8,919 nucleotides of DNA. Source: Comamonadaceae bacterium. Lineage in GTDB: Bacteria; Pseudomonadota; Gammaproteobacteria; Burkholderiales; Burkholderiaceae_C. This document shows positions 1-6,006 of the stretch, in pieces. A model generated the notes under the pieces. That model ran no database searches and was not told the DNA's origin. It saw nothing but the letters and a program-made list of their open reading frames with translations. The stretch covers positions 1-8,919 of the forward strand of contig CANHGF010000076.1 of assembly GCA_947460065.1 (NCBI GenBank). Reading direction: 5' to 3'. The position numbers and the translations under genes are program-made. How positions within the stretch are numbered: the first letter of the stretch is position 1; the number at the start of each line of letters is the position of its first letter.

Positions 1-524
1 CAGTCCAGTGAGCGCTGAGCCAGCCATTCGTTCATGCGTTGCACCTTGCCCTCGCGCGCCGAGGGCGTGCCCAGGATCTCGCCGGTCACTTGGCCGTGCG
101 CATCGCGCTCGAGCTGCACCGCAATCAGCTCGGCCACGCCAAAAACCTGGGCAATCGGCGCGGTCACAAAATCATTGGTGGCGGTGACGATCAGCAACTG
201 CTCGCCGGCCTGCCGATGGCGCTCAACCAGTTCAAGCGCCTGCGGCCGCAGCGCCGGGCGTATGACCTCGTCCATGAAGCGCGCATGCGCGTGCGCCGCC
301 TGCTGCGGTCCGCGGCTTCGGATGGCCTCGGTGGCAAAGCGGATGTACTCATGGATGTCGAGCGTGCCGGCGCGATAGTGTTCAAAGTACTCGGCATTGC
401 GGCGCTTGAACTCGCTGGCATCGCACCAGCCCAGGCGTATGGTGAACTCGCCCCACTCATAGTCCGAATCGAGCGGCAGCAGGGTGTGGTCGAGATCGAA
501 CAGGGCCAGACGGGGCTTGCTCAT
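1..524 (-). CDS. HAD-IB family phosphatase (SerB-like), C-terminus beyond window
   Basis: The reading frame is open from the ATG at 524 down to base 1, giving 174 complete residues with the stop outside the window. Residues 8-16 read LFDLDHTLL, the HAD motif I with nucleophile D10 and acid D12. LLIVTAT at about 110-116 is motif II, with the Thr/Ser that contacts phosphate. The 100-residue spacing and helical insert between them (the cap region, with GWCDASEFKRRNAEYF) match HAD subfamily IB, which includes phosphoserine and histidinol-phosphate phosphatases. REGK near 157-160 probably supplies the motif III lysine; motif IV is off the edge. A GGAGG Shine-Dalgarno (529-533 on the complement) sits 4 nt before the start. 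That start overlaps the hda stop as ATGA, so the two are probably co-transcribed and translationally coupled. The substrate is unknown: serB is possible, but HAD-IB proteins are widespread and the call stays at family level. Confidence 0.9.
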   Translation of the reverse strand, partial: MSKPRLALFDLDHTLLPLDSDYEWGEFTIRLGWCDASEFKRRNAEYFEHYRAGTLDIHEYIRFATEAIRSRGPQQAAHAHARFMDEVIRPALRPQALELVERHRQAGEQLLIVTATNDFVTAPIAQVFGVAELIAVQLERDAHGQVTGEILGTPSAREGKVQRMNEWLAQRSLD

Positions 525-1207
525 GAGGCCTCCAGCATGGATTTGACCAGCGCGATGGTGATGGGCCGCTGGGTCTGCAAGGAATAGTGGTCCAGCTGGT
601 CGAGCAGCGCCACCAGGTGGGTGAGATCGCGCGCAAAACGCTTGAGAACGAAACCCATGACCTCGTCGCTCAGCAGCAAACCGCGCGCATCGGCCTGCCG
701 CCTGAGTACCGCCCGCCGCTGCGCATCGCTCAGGGGCTGCAGGGCAAACACATGGCCCCAGCCCAGGCGCGAGCGCAGGTCATCGCGCAGGGCCAGATCG
801 GCCGGCGGCAGCGCTCCGGCAGCGAGCACGCCGCGCGGATGGCCGTCGGCCGCGTTGACCGCATGGACAAACCAGTTGAAAGCGGCATGCTGCTGCACAG
901 CGGTGTAGAGGTGGCAATCGTCCAGGAACACAGCGACCCAGGTCTCATCAAAGGGCGGCGGCTCGAGCACACTGGCATCGAGCCAGCCTGTGCGAGCGCC
1001 GCCCTCGCGCAGCGCCTGTGCGGCGGCACGCAGCAGGTGCGACTTGCCGCTGCCGGTCGGGCCCCACAAATAAGTGGGCACCGGCGAGCGCAAAGCGCTG
1101 CCCGCCCACAACTGAAGATGACTCAGAGCGGGTTCGTTGGGGCCGGCCAAGTAGTTGGAAAACGAGGGCACGCAGGCCAGGCCTATGTCCAAAGCGATCT
1201 GCTTCAT
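521..1207 (-). CDS. hda: DnaA regulatory inactivator Hda (AAA+ DnaA-like ATPase)
   Basis: A 228-residue DnaA-like AAA+ protein that, in the family, binds the DNA-loaded beta clamp and stimulates ATP hydrolysis by DnaA, preventing re-initiation. The start at 1207 is the first ATG. It puts QIALDI at residues 3-8, the expected place of the N-terminal clamp-binding motif (QLSLPL in E. coli). Walker A is GPTGSGKS (49-56), Walker B is VAVFLDDCH (91-99), and RDDLRSRL (141-148) matches the arginine-finger/box VII region. The C-terminal helical bundle includes FARDLTHLVALLDQLD, like DnaA domain III, and there is no DNA-binding domain IV. Length is close to E. coli Hda (about 233). A TTG further upstream (1270) keeps the frame open but adds a 21-residue tail outside the conserved start. 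The gene is divergent from purM and overlaps the following HAD gene by 4 bases. Confidence 0.93.
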   Translation of the reverse strand: MKQIALDIGLACVPSFSNYLAGPNEPALSHLQLWAGSALRSPVPTYLWGPTGSGKSHLLRAAAQALREGGARTGWLDASVLEPPPFDETWVAVFLDDCHLYTAVQQHAAFNWFVHAVNAADGHPRGVLAAGALPPADLALRDDLRSRLGWGHVFALQPLSDAQRRAVLRRQADARGLLLSDEVMGFVLKRFARDLTHLVALLDQLDHYSLQTQRPITIALVKSMLEAS

Positions 1208-1274
1208 GCCTGTAAGACGTCGGTCGCCGGCGGCCGCAAGAGGCGCTGCATCGGGAGAGCCAAGGGTCAACCCT

Positions 1275-1280
1275 TAAAAT
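1275..1280 (+). promoter_or_regulatory. Candidate -10 element for purM
   Basis: TAAAAT in the context CCCTTAAAATG would start transcription near 1287, giving a leader of about 80 nt before purM. The -35 region is poor (TCGGGA at 1251-1256, 18-nt spacer). The same CC-(T)TAAAAT-G context recurs before argD. It lies only about 10 bp from the opposing hda -10 candidate, so the two promoters may interfere with each other. Confidence 0.45.
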
Positions 1281-1289
1281 GAAGCCTCG

Positions 1290-1295
1290 ATTCTA
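1290..1295 (-). promoter_or_regulatory. Candidate -10 element for hda
   Basis: The complement reads TAGAAT (5 of 6 to TATAAT), which would place the transcription start near 1283, about 75 nt before the hda ATG. I see no convincing -35 at 16-18 nt upstream. Support is the motif and its position between divergent genes only. Confidence 0.35.
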
Positions 1296-1367
1296 TCGGC
1301 TGGCCCGCCTCCCTGAGCCAGCCCCCACCCTCAGGCCCTGGCGCCTGCCCCACCGGACCACCCCGTC

Positions 1368-2399
1368 ATGAGCACCACCCCCCTGTCGTACAAGGATGCC
1401 GGCGTCGATATCGATGCCGGTGATGCCCTGGTCGAGCGCATCAAACCCCTGGCCCGTAAAACCATGCGCGAAGGCGTGCTGCCCGGCATCGGCGGCTTCG
1501 GCGCCCTGTTCGAAGTCCCCAAAAAATACAAGGAGCCGGTGCTGGTCAGCGGCACCGACGGCGTGGGCACCAAGCTCAAGCTGGCTTTCGAGTGGAATAT
1601 GCACGACACCGTGGGCATAGACCTGGTGGCCATGAGCGTCAACGACGTGCTGGTGCAAGGCGCAGAACCGCTGTTCTTTCTGGACTACTTTGCCTGCGGC
1701 AAGCTCGATGTGGACACCGCCGCTGCGGTAGTCGGTGGCATTGCGCGCGGCTGCGAGCTCTCGGGCTGCGCGCTCATTGGCGGCGAGACCGCCGAGATGC
1801 CCGGCATGTACCCGGCCGGCGAATACGACCTGGCCGGCTTTTGCGTGGGCGCGGTTGAAAAGAGCAAGATCCTCACCGGCCGCAGCGTGCAAGCCGGTGA
1901 CGTGGTGCTGGGCCTGGCCTCCAGCGGCGTGCATTCCAACGGTTTTTCGCTGGTGCGCAAGTGCATAGAGCGCGCGGGGGCTGAACTTCCGCTCACGCTC
2001 GACGGCAAGCCCTTCAAGAGCGCGGTGATGGAGCCCACCCGGCTGTACGTCAAAAGTATGCTGGGAGCCTTGGCGCAGCATCCGATCAAGGCACTGGCCC
2101 ACATCACCGGCGGCGGCCTGCTGGAGAACATTCCCCGCGTGCTGCCCGAAGGTCTGGCCGCGCACCTGGTCAAGGGCAGCTGGCCGCAAAGCGAGTTGTT
2201 TGCCTGGTTGCAAAAAACCGCCGGCATAGCCGACCTGGAAATGAACCGCACCTTCAATAACGGCATCGGCATGGTGGTGGTGGTCGAGCCGGCCCAGGCC
2301 CAAGCGACTGCACAGACCCTGCGCGCGGCCGGCGAGCAGGTCTACGAGATTGGCCGCATCGCGCCACAGGGCGAGGGCGCGCAAGTTCAGGTGCGCTAA
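1368..2399 (+). CDS. purM: Phosphoribosylformylglycinamidine cyclo-ligase (AIR synthetase)
   Basis: PurM performs the fifth step of de novo purine synthesis: ATP-dependent closure of FGAM to 5-aminoimidazole ribonucleotide in the cytosol. The product is 343 residues (E. coli PurM 345) and is intact. Family signatures in order are [12 protein letters not shown] (7-18), the glycine-rich GTDGVGTK (62-69), [34 protein letters not shown] (138-148), [13 protein letters not shown] (185-197), [16 protein letters not shown] and FNNGIGM near the C-terminus. The ATG at 1368 is directly followed by the conserved SYKDAG start, so alternatives are unlikely; its Shine-Dalgarno is weak (CCGGA, 1353-1357). 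The gene stands alone on this strand, divergent from hda and convergent with the SirB1-like gene. A purine-responsive operator could not be identified by eye. Confidence 0.97.
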   Translation: MSTTPLSYKDAGVDIDAGDALVERIKPLARKTMREGVLPGIGGFGALFEVPKKYKEPVLVSGTDGVGTKLKLAFEWNMHDTVGIDLVAMSVNDVLVQGAEPLFFLDYFACGKLDVDTAAAVVGGIARGCELSGCALIGGETAEMPGMYPAGEYDLAGFCVGAVEKSKILTGRSVQAGDVVLGLASSGVHSNGFSLVRKCIERAGAELPLTLDGKPFKSAVMEPTRLYVKSMLGALAQHPIKALAHITGGGLLENIPRVLPEGLAAHLVKGSWPQSELFAWLQKTAGIADLEMNRTFNNGIGMVVVVEPAQAQATAQTLRAAGEQVYEIGRIAPQGEGAQVQVR

Positions 2400-2435
2400 A
2401 GCCCGGCGTTCCGGCGGACTCAGGCCTTGACGCAG

Positions 2436-2450
2436 GCGCCGGCCCGGCGC
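2436..2450. terminator. GC-rich hairpin between convergent purM and SirB1-like genes
   Basis: GCGCC GGCCC GGCGC forms a 5-bp GC stem with a 5-nt loop in the 61-bp gap between two convergent genes. There is no T-run on either side, so it is not a classical intrinsic terminator. It may simply reflect the very GC-rich gap. Confidence 0.25.
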
Positions 2451-2460
2451 GGGCGGCCGC

Positions 2461-3312
2461 TCACCCCAAGGCCCGGCGCAGTTGCTCAATGCGTTGATTG
2501 ACCTCGTCAAGGTCAAAGGCGTCTTCGGCATGCTCCAGGTACACCTGCAGATCGCCGAGCGCGCGGGCGGCCTCGCCCTGCTCGGCCCAGGCCAAGCCCC
2601 GGTCACGGTATTCGCTCCAGGCTTGCGGCTGCAGCACCAACAGGCGGTCGAGCACCGCGATCAGCCGCGCTGCGTCGGACTGGCCCTTGTAGATCTCCTT
2701 GAGGTTGCGCAACATGCGGGCAATGATCTCGCGCGGCGTCGCCGATTGCAGATACAGGCCCATGGGCACCTCGAAGTCATCGACCAAGCCGCTCCTTTGG
2801 CGGTAAGGCTCCAGCCTTTCAGACAGCTCCTCGCGACTGAGCGATTGGCCGGTGAAGGGGTCGATAATCACCTGGCCCTTGGGCAGCGTCACCTTGACCA
2901 TGAAATGCCCCGGGAAAGCCACACCCCGGGCATGCAGGCCCAAGCCCTGTGCGAGCTCCAGCCAGATCACCGCCAGCGTAATGGGAATGCCCCGCCGGGT
3001 GCGCAGCACCGCATTGAGATAGCTGTTGTCGGGGTCGTAGTAGTCATTGAGGTTGCCGCCGAAACTCAACTCGCGAAAAAAGAACTGGTTGAGCAAACGC
3101 AGCCGCTGCAGGGCCGAAGCGTCGGCCGGTAGGCGCCGCTTCAGCCGCGCCAAGAGCTGGTCGACATCGCCCAGCACCCGCTGCACATCCAGCTCAGGGT
3201 ATTCGTCCTGGGCCAGGCAAGCCGCCGCCTCCAGCAGCGGAAATTGCTCATCGCTTTCGACCAGATTGGCGAAATACGCAAGCGGCGTTGGAACGTCGAA
3301 CTGCATGGCCAT
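2461..3312 (-). CDS. SirB1-family protein: transglutaminase-like domain plus TPR region
   Basis: A 283-residue soluble protein of the SirB1/YchA family. The middle holds the family core: YYDPDNSYLNAVL (91-103), RRGIPITLAVIWLELAQGLGL (from 106), VAFPGHFMVKV (131-141) and IIDPFTG (149-155), equivalent to a transglutaminase fold with a candidate His136 and Asp151. The only cysteine is C32, outside this core, so the usual catalytic Cys is missing and enzyme activity is doubtful. Residues from about 215 to the end are helical and TPR-like (AARLIAVLDRLLVLQPQAWSEY, then AWAEQGEAARALGDL). The biochemical role of the family is poorly defined. The start is ambiguous: ATG 3312 or ATG 3306. The GAAG upstream is better spaced (8 nt) from 3306, so the protein may begin MQFDVP. 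The gene lies 45 bp downstream of murJ on the same strand and is probably co-transcribed. Confidence 0.88.
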   Translation of the reverse strand: MAMQFDVPTPLAYFANLVESDEQFPLLEAAACLAQDEYPELDVQRVLGDVDQLLARLKRRLPADASALQRLRLLNQFFFRELSFGGNLNDYYDPDNSYLNAVLRTRRGIPITLAVIWLELAQGLGLHARGVAFPGHFMVKVTLPKGQVIIDPFTGQSLSREELSERLEPYRQRSGLVDDFEVPMGLYLQSATPREIIARMLRNLKEIYKGQSDAARLIAVLDRLLVLQPQAWSEYRDRGLAWAEQGEAARALGDLQVYLEHAEDAFDLDEVNQRIEQLRRALG

Positions 3313-3357
3313 AACTTCACTGTCTCACATTCTGCCTGCGGGCGGGTACCGACCGGC

Positions 3358-4923
3358 TCATCGTCCGAGCAAGGTCTGCGGACGCAGCCCCAGCATTCTG
3401 AGCAAGCCCAGATAGATCAGGGCAGAGCCGGCAATCACGGCCGCCATCAGAGCGATGCGCCAAACCGGCTGGCTGCGCAGGGCCAGCCAGTCCCAGCCCG
3501 AGGCGCAGGCGTACAGATACAGCCCCAGCGCGGTGCTGGCCAGCAGCACCTGCAGTACAAAGCGGCGCCAGCCGGGCAGCGGCTTGAAGCTGCCACGGCG
3601 CAGCAAGCCCAGCAACAGCCACAGGGCATTGAGCATCGCTCCGATGCCAATGGCCAAAGCCAGCCCGGCATGGGCGAACCAGGGCACCAGCATCACATTG
3701 AGCAGTTGGGTGATGATGAGCACCGCCACCGCGATCTTGACCGGCGTGCGGATGTCCTGGCTGGCATAAAAACCCGGGGCCAGCACCTTGATGGCCACCA
3801 AGCCCAGCAAACCAAAGCCATAGCCCATGAGCGCATGGGTGGTCATGAGCACATCGCGCTCGGCAAACGCGCCGTAGTGGTAGAGCGTTGCCACCAACGG
3901 CTTGGGAAACACCAACAAAGCCACGGCACACGGCAAGCCCAAGGCCAGCACCAGGCGCAGCCCCCAATCGAGCATGGCTGAATACCGGGCGCTGTCATCG
4001 GCCGCGCGGGCGGCCGCCAGCTGCGGCATCAGCACCACGCCCAGGGCCACGCCCAGCATGGCGGTGGGGAACTCCATCAACCGGTCGGCATAGCTGAGCC
4101 AGCTCACACTGCCGCTTTGCAGGTGCGAGGCAATCTGCGTGTTGATCAACAGCGAAATCTGCGCCACGCTCACGCCCAGCAGCGCCGGCAGCATCAGGCC
4201 GGCAATGCGCCGGGTACCGCTGTCGCGCCAAGCCTGGCCCAAGGCCTGCCAGCGCCAATCGATGCGCGGCAGCAGGTTCAGGCGCAGCAGCGCAGGAATC
4301 TGCACCGCCAGTTGCAGCACCCCGCCGACCACCACCCCGCCGGCCATGGCGTAGATGGGCTCGATGCCACGGGCCTGCAGGGCCGGTGCGCCCCACCAGG
4401 CGGCGGCGATCATGGCCAGGTTAAGCAGCACAGGAGTGGCCGCCGGCACCGCAAAGCGCCGCCAGGTGTTGAGGATGCCAGCCGACAGGGCCACCAGCGA
4501 CATGAAACCGATGTAGGGGAACATCCAGCGGGTCATGAATACCGCCGCCTCAAAGCCACGCGGCGACTGCTGCAGGCCGCTGGCCATCAGCCAGACCAGC
4601 ACCGGCGCGGCCGCCACACCGATCACGCAGGTCAAAAGCAGGGCCAGGCTCAGCAAGGCCGCCACCTTATCGATCAACAGCCGCGTCGCTTCCTCTCCCT
4701 CTTGGGCACGGGTGGCAGCAAGCACAGGAACAAAAGCCTGACTGAAGGCGCCTTCGGCAAACAGGCGGCGCAGCAAATTGGGAATTCGAAACGCCACATT
4801 GAAGGCGTCGGTCATGGCGCTGGCACCAAACATGGCGGCCATGAACAATTCGCGCGCCAGCCCGGTCACCCGCGAGGCCAGGGTCAGCAGCGAGACGATG
4901 GAGGCGGACTTGAGCAGCGACAC
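3358..4923 (-). CDS. murJ: Lipid II flippase MurJ (MviN)
   Basis: A 521-residue polytopic inner-membrane protein of the MOP/MATE-like superfamily that translocates lipid II to the periplasmic face for peptidoglycan synthesis. Long hydrophobic segments repeat throughout, as expected for about 14 transmembrane helices. The N-terminus carries the family signature SRVTGLARE and DAFNVAFRIPNLLRRLFAEGAFSQAF. Residues known to matter in E. coli fall at identical positions: R18, R24, D39, R52. YADRLMEFP places R281 at the equivalent of E. coli R270. The start is a GTG (complement of CAC at 4921-4923) followed by SLLKSASIVSLLTLASR, the usual MurJ beginning; the Shine-Dalgarno is poor. A TACACT hexamer (complement of 4931-4936) just upstream could be a -10, but it would leave almost no leader. 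It is divergent from rpsT and followed by the SirB1-like gene. Confidence 0.95.
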   Translation of the reverse strand: MSLLKSASIVSLLTLASRVTGLARELFMAAMFGASAMTDAFNVAFRIPNLLRRLFAEGAFSQAFVPVLAATRAQEGEEATRLLIDKVAALLSLALLLTCVIGVAAAPVLVWLMASGLQQSPRGFEAAVFMTRWMFPYIGFMSLVALSAGILNTWRRFAVPAATPVLLNLAMIAAAWWGAPALQARGIEPIYAMAGGVVVGGVLQLAVQIPALLRLNLLPRIDWRWQALGQAWRDSGTRRIAGLMLPALLGVSVAQISLLINTQIASHLQSGSVSWLSYADRLMEFPTAMLGVALGVVLMPQLAAARAADDSARYSAMLDWGLRLVLALGLPCAVALLVFPKPLVATLYHYGAFAERDVLMTTHALMGYGFGLLGLVAIKVLAPGFYASQDIRTPVKIAVAVLIITQLLNVMLVPWFAHAGLALAIGIGAMLNALWLLLGLLRRGSFKPLPGWRRFVLQVLLASTALGLYLYACASGWDWLALRSQPVWRIALMAAVIAGSALIYLGLLRMLGLRPQTLLGR

Positions 4924-5014
4924 GGCCCCGAGTGTAGAGGGCCGCTGCCGGCTTGCCTGCCCCCTGCCTGCTGCGCTCAGGCCGCCTGATCGCGGCCCGG
5001 CCGCCCTGCTGGCC

Positions 5015-5020
5015 TATAAT
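5015..5020 (+). promoter_or_regulatory. Consensus -10 element for rpsT
   Basis: A perfect TATAAT in the context GGCCTATAATGG, 44 nt before the rpsT start, with no recognisable -35 at the proper distance. The bases just after it (GGAGGGC) make a GC-rich discriminator, which is typical of ribosomal-protein and rRNA promoters under stringent (ppGpp) control; the regulatory reading is inference. Confidence 0.65.
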
Positions 5021-5064
5021 GGAGGGCTTTGCTGCATCATCCTTAAACACTTCAAGGAACTTAT

Positions 5065-5367
5065 ATGGCCACTGGTGGCAAACCCAAAAAGAAGAACCCG
5101 CGCCTGGCGTCGGGCCGCAAGCGCGTCCGTCAGGACGTCAAAATCAACGCCGCGAACACCTCGCTGCGCTCCAAATACCGTACTGCGGTGAAGAACGTTG
5201 AAAAGGCTGTCGCCGCCGGCGACAAGACCAAAGCCAGCGAACTCTTCGCCAAAGCCCAGAGCATCGTCGACAGCGTCGCCGACAAGGGCATCTTCCACAA
5301 GAACAAGGCCGCGCGCGACAAGAGTCGCCTGTCGGCCAAGGTCAAGGCACTCGCCCTGGCCGCCTGA
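5065..5367 (+). CDS. rpsT: 30S ribosomal protein S20
   Basis: A 100-residue, Lys/Arg-rich helical protein that binds 16S rRNA during assembly of the small subunit. The family core is clear: [20 protein letters not shown], then [20 protein letters not shown] and the signature [20 protein letters not shown]. It is longer than E. coli S20 (87) because of the basic N-terminus with [19 protein letters not shown], which is usual in Burkholderiales. The ATG is preceded by AAGGAA (5054-5059), a good Shine-Dalgarno 5 nt upstream. The gene is monocistronic: its own promoter lies upstream and hairpins follow its stop. In E. coli S20 represses its own translation; nothing in the leader here proves that. 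Confidence 0.98.
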   Translation: MATGGKPKKKNPRLASGRKRVRQDVKINAANTSLRSKYRTAVKNVEKAVAAGDKTKASELFAKAQSIVDSVADKGIFHKNKAARDKSRLSAKVKALALAA

Positions 5368-5385
5368 AGGTCGCAAGACCTCGCC

Positions 5386-5406
5386 CGGACGGCCTGGCGC
5401 CGTCCG
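5386..5406 (+). terminator. First rpsT-proximal terminator-like hairpin
   Basis: CGGACGGC CTGGC GCCGTCCG is a perfect 8-bp GC-rich stem with a 5-nt loop, 18 nt after the rpsT stop, followed after CCG by only four T (5410-5413). It is likely a weak terminator or a 3' end stabiliser ahead of the stronger hairpin at 5436-5467. Confidence 0.45.
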
Positions 5407-5435
5407 CCGTTTTCAAGCGGTGCGCTGCAGCAAAG

Positions 5436-5467
5436 ATGAAAAAACCGCCTTCGGGCGGTTTTTTCAT
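5436..5467. terminator. Bidirectional intrinsic terminator for rpsT and the DUF3579 gene
   Basis: A perfect 14-bp inverted repeat (ATGAAAAAACCGCC / GGCGGTTTTTTCAT) closes on a TTCG tetraloop. The GC core CCGCC-TTCG-GGCGG is flanked by six A on one side and six T on the other, so it is a good rho-independent terminator read from either strand. It serves rpsT from the left and the DUF3579 gene from the right. The stop codon of the DUF3579 gene (5464-5466) lies inside the outer part of the stem. Confidence 0.93.
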
Positions 5468-5778
5468 GGGCGCGTGCCAGACAAACTACTCAGCGGCACG
5501 ACCTGCAGCTCGTTGTCGCGGGCAAAGCCCATCACAAAGTCCCAGGCCATGGGCTCGGCATCGCGCAGATCGGGGTGAACGACCACGCACTTGATGTTGT
5601 CGACGACGGTCGGCACGCACCAGGGGGAATAGCTCAGATGACTGCCCGGCTGCGCGCCACCAGGGCGGAACTGGCTCATCACGCCAGCCAGCCGGTCGGC
5701 CCAATCGCTGGGCCGAAACACCTTACCGTCGGCGGTCAAACCCTGAATGAGAAGTTCTTGGACGCTCGGAGCGGGCAT
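5464..5778 (-). CDS. DUF3579 domain protein of unknown function
   Basis: A 104-residue protein matching the DUF3579 family common in betaproteobacteria. Recognisable features are IQGLTADGKVFRPSDWADRLAGVMS (residues 11-35), a middle SYSPWCVPTVVD followed by KCVVV, and the C-terminal EPMAWDFVMGFARDNELQV. There are two cysteines (C54, C64) and no signal peptide or membrane segment, so it is probably a small cytosolic protein; no function is established. The ATG at 5778 is the first ATG and sits just before the conserved domain. It has no clear Shine-Dalgarno (CCCACGCCCTC upstream). A TTG at 5814 would add 12 residues unlike the family. It is convergent with rpsT, sharing its terminator, and divergent from argD. 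Confidence 0.88.
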   Translation of the reverse strand: MPAPSVQELLIQGLTADGKVFRPSDWADRLAGVMSQFRPGGAQPGSHLSYSPWCVPTVVDNIKCVVVHPDLRDAEPMAWDFVMGFARDNELQVVPLSSLSGTRP

Positions 5779-5809
5779 GAGGGCGTGGGGCAAGCGGTGA
5801 AATCGCCCA

Positions 5810-5825
5810 GCCAAGCCGGCTTGGC
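5810..5825. repeat. Perfect 16-bp palindrome upstream of the DUF3579 gene
   Basis: GCCAAGCCGGCTTGGC reads the same on both strands. It lies 32 bp before the DUF3579 start and about 12 bp downstream of the TAGAAT -10 candidate, where an operator or a leader hairpin would be placed. I do not recognise it as a known regulator site. Confidence 0.5.
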
Positions 5826-5836
5826 AGAGTGAAAAA

Positions 5837-5842
5837 TTCTAT
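5837..5842 (-). promoter_or_regulatory. Candidate -10 element for the DUF3579 gene
   Basis: The complement reads TAGAAT within an AT-rich stretch (GATAGAATTTTTC) that stands out in GC-rich surroundings. Transcription would start near 5830, giving a leader of about 50 nt that includes the 16-bp palindrome. No good -35 is visible. The same hexamer appears as the hda -10 candidate. Confidence 0.4.
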
Positions 5843-5856
5843 CTTACGAAAGCGTT

Positions 5857-5879
5857 GACGCCGAGCTCGACGCGGCGTC
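5857..5879. repeat. Inverted repeat between divergent DUF3579 and argD promoters
   Basis: GACGCCG and CGGCGTC form exact 7-bp arms separated by 9 nt. The right arm also belongs to an overlapping palindrome CGACGC-G-GCGTCG (5868-5880). It sits just upstream of both divergent promoter candidates (15 bp from the TAGAAT, 23 bp from the argD -35), a plausible binding site for a shared regulator. Identity is unknown. Confidence 0.4.
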
Positions 5880-5901
5880 GTTTGGGCATCAGATACAGCG
5901 C

Positions 5902-5929
5902 TTGCGATGCGGGCGCCAGACCCTAAAAT
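5902..5929 (+). promoter_or_regulatory. argD-argF operon promoter
   Basis: TTGCGA at 5902-5907 (4 of 6 to TTGACA), a 16-nt spacer, then TAAAAT at 5924-5929 (5 of 6). This is the best two-part promoter in the window. Transcription would begin near 5936, giving a leader of about 100 nt that contains the hairpins described at 5939-6006. Confidence 0.6.
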
Positions 5930-5938
5930 GCAGTCCCT

Positions 5939-6006
5939 TCAGGAACTTTGCCTGAGCCCCTGGGCCGGTGAGCGCAGATCTGCAGCGATCGCCGGCTCTT
6001 TTGTTT
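5939..6006 (+). promoter_or_regulatory. Structured argD leader with terminator-like hairpin (possible attenuator)
   Basis: Two stems can be drawn in the leader. The first is TCAGG-AACTTTG-CCTGA (5939-5955). The second spans 5964-5996: GCCGG pairs with CCGGC, continuing inward through a G-U pair, GA/TC, CGC/GCG and a final G-C, with two A/G-type mismatches and a 5-nt loop (12 pairs in all). It is followed at once by TCTTTTGTTT (5997-6006), so it resembles an intrinsic terminator placed before the gene it would control. The leader encodes few arginine codons, so classical peptide attenuation is not supported. It matches no riboswitch class I know. Confidence 0.4.

Noticed and set aside
1208..1270. 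Upstream TTG start for hda (21 extra residues)
   Set aside because: The clamp-binding QIALDI motif belongs at the N-terminus and follows the ATG at 1207; the extension is not conserved in type.
39..1282. Plus-strand open frames opposite the HAD and hda genes
   Set aside because: The minus-strand frames carry full HAD and AAA+ motifs and a coupled ATGA junction; the plus-strand products do not resemble proteins.
1293..2606. A 437-codon open frame on the minus strand opposite purM
   Set aside because: It is the antisense shadow of a clear purM gene in GC-rich DNA; its product is His/Gly/Ala-rich with no recognisable domain.
3244..3981. Gln/His-rich plus-strand open frames opposite murJ (also 4117-4989)
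   Set aside because: These are shadows of the membrane-protein codons of murJ; the low-complexity Q/H/R-rich products show no family.
5855..5860. TTGACG as a -35 element on the plus strand
   Set aside because: No -10 lies 16-18 bp downstream (TCGTTT there); the argD promoter at 5902-5929 is better.
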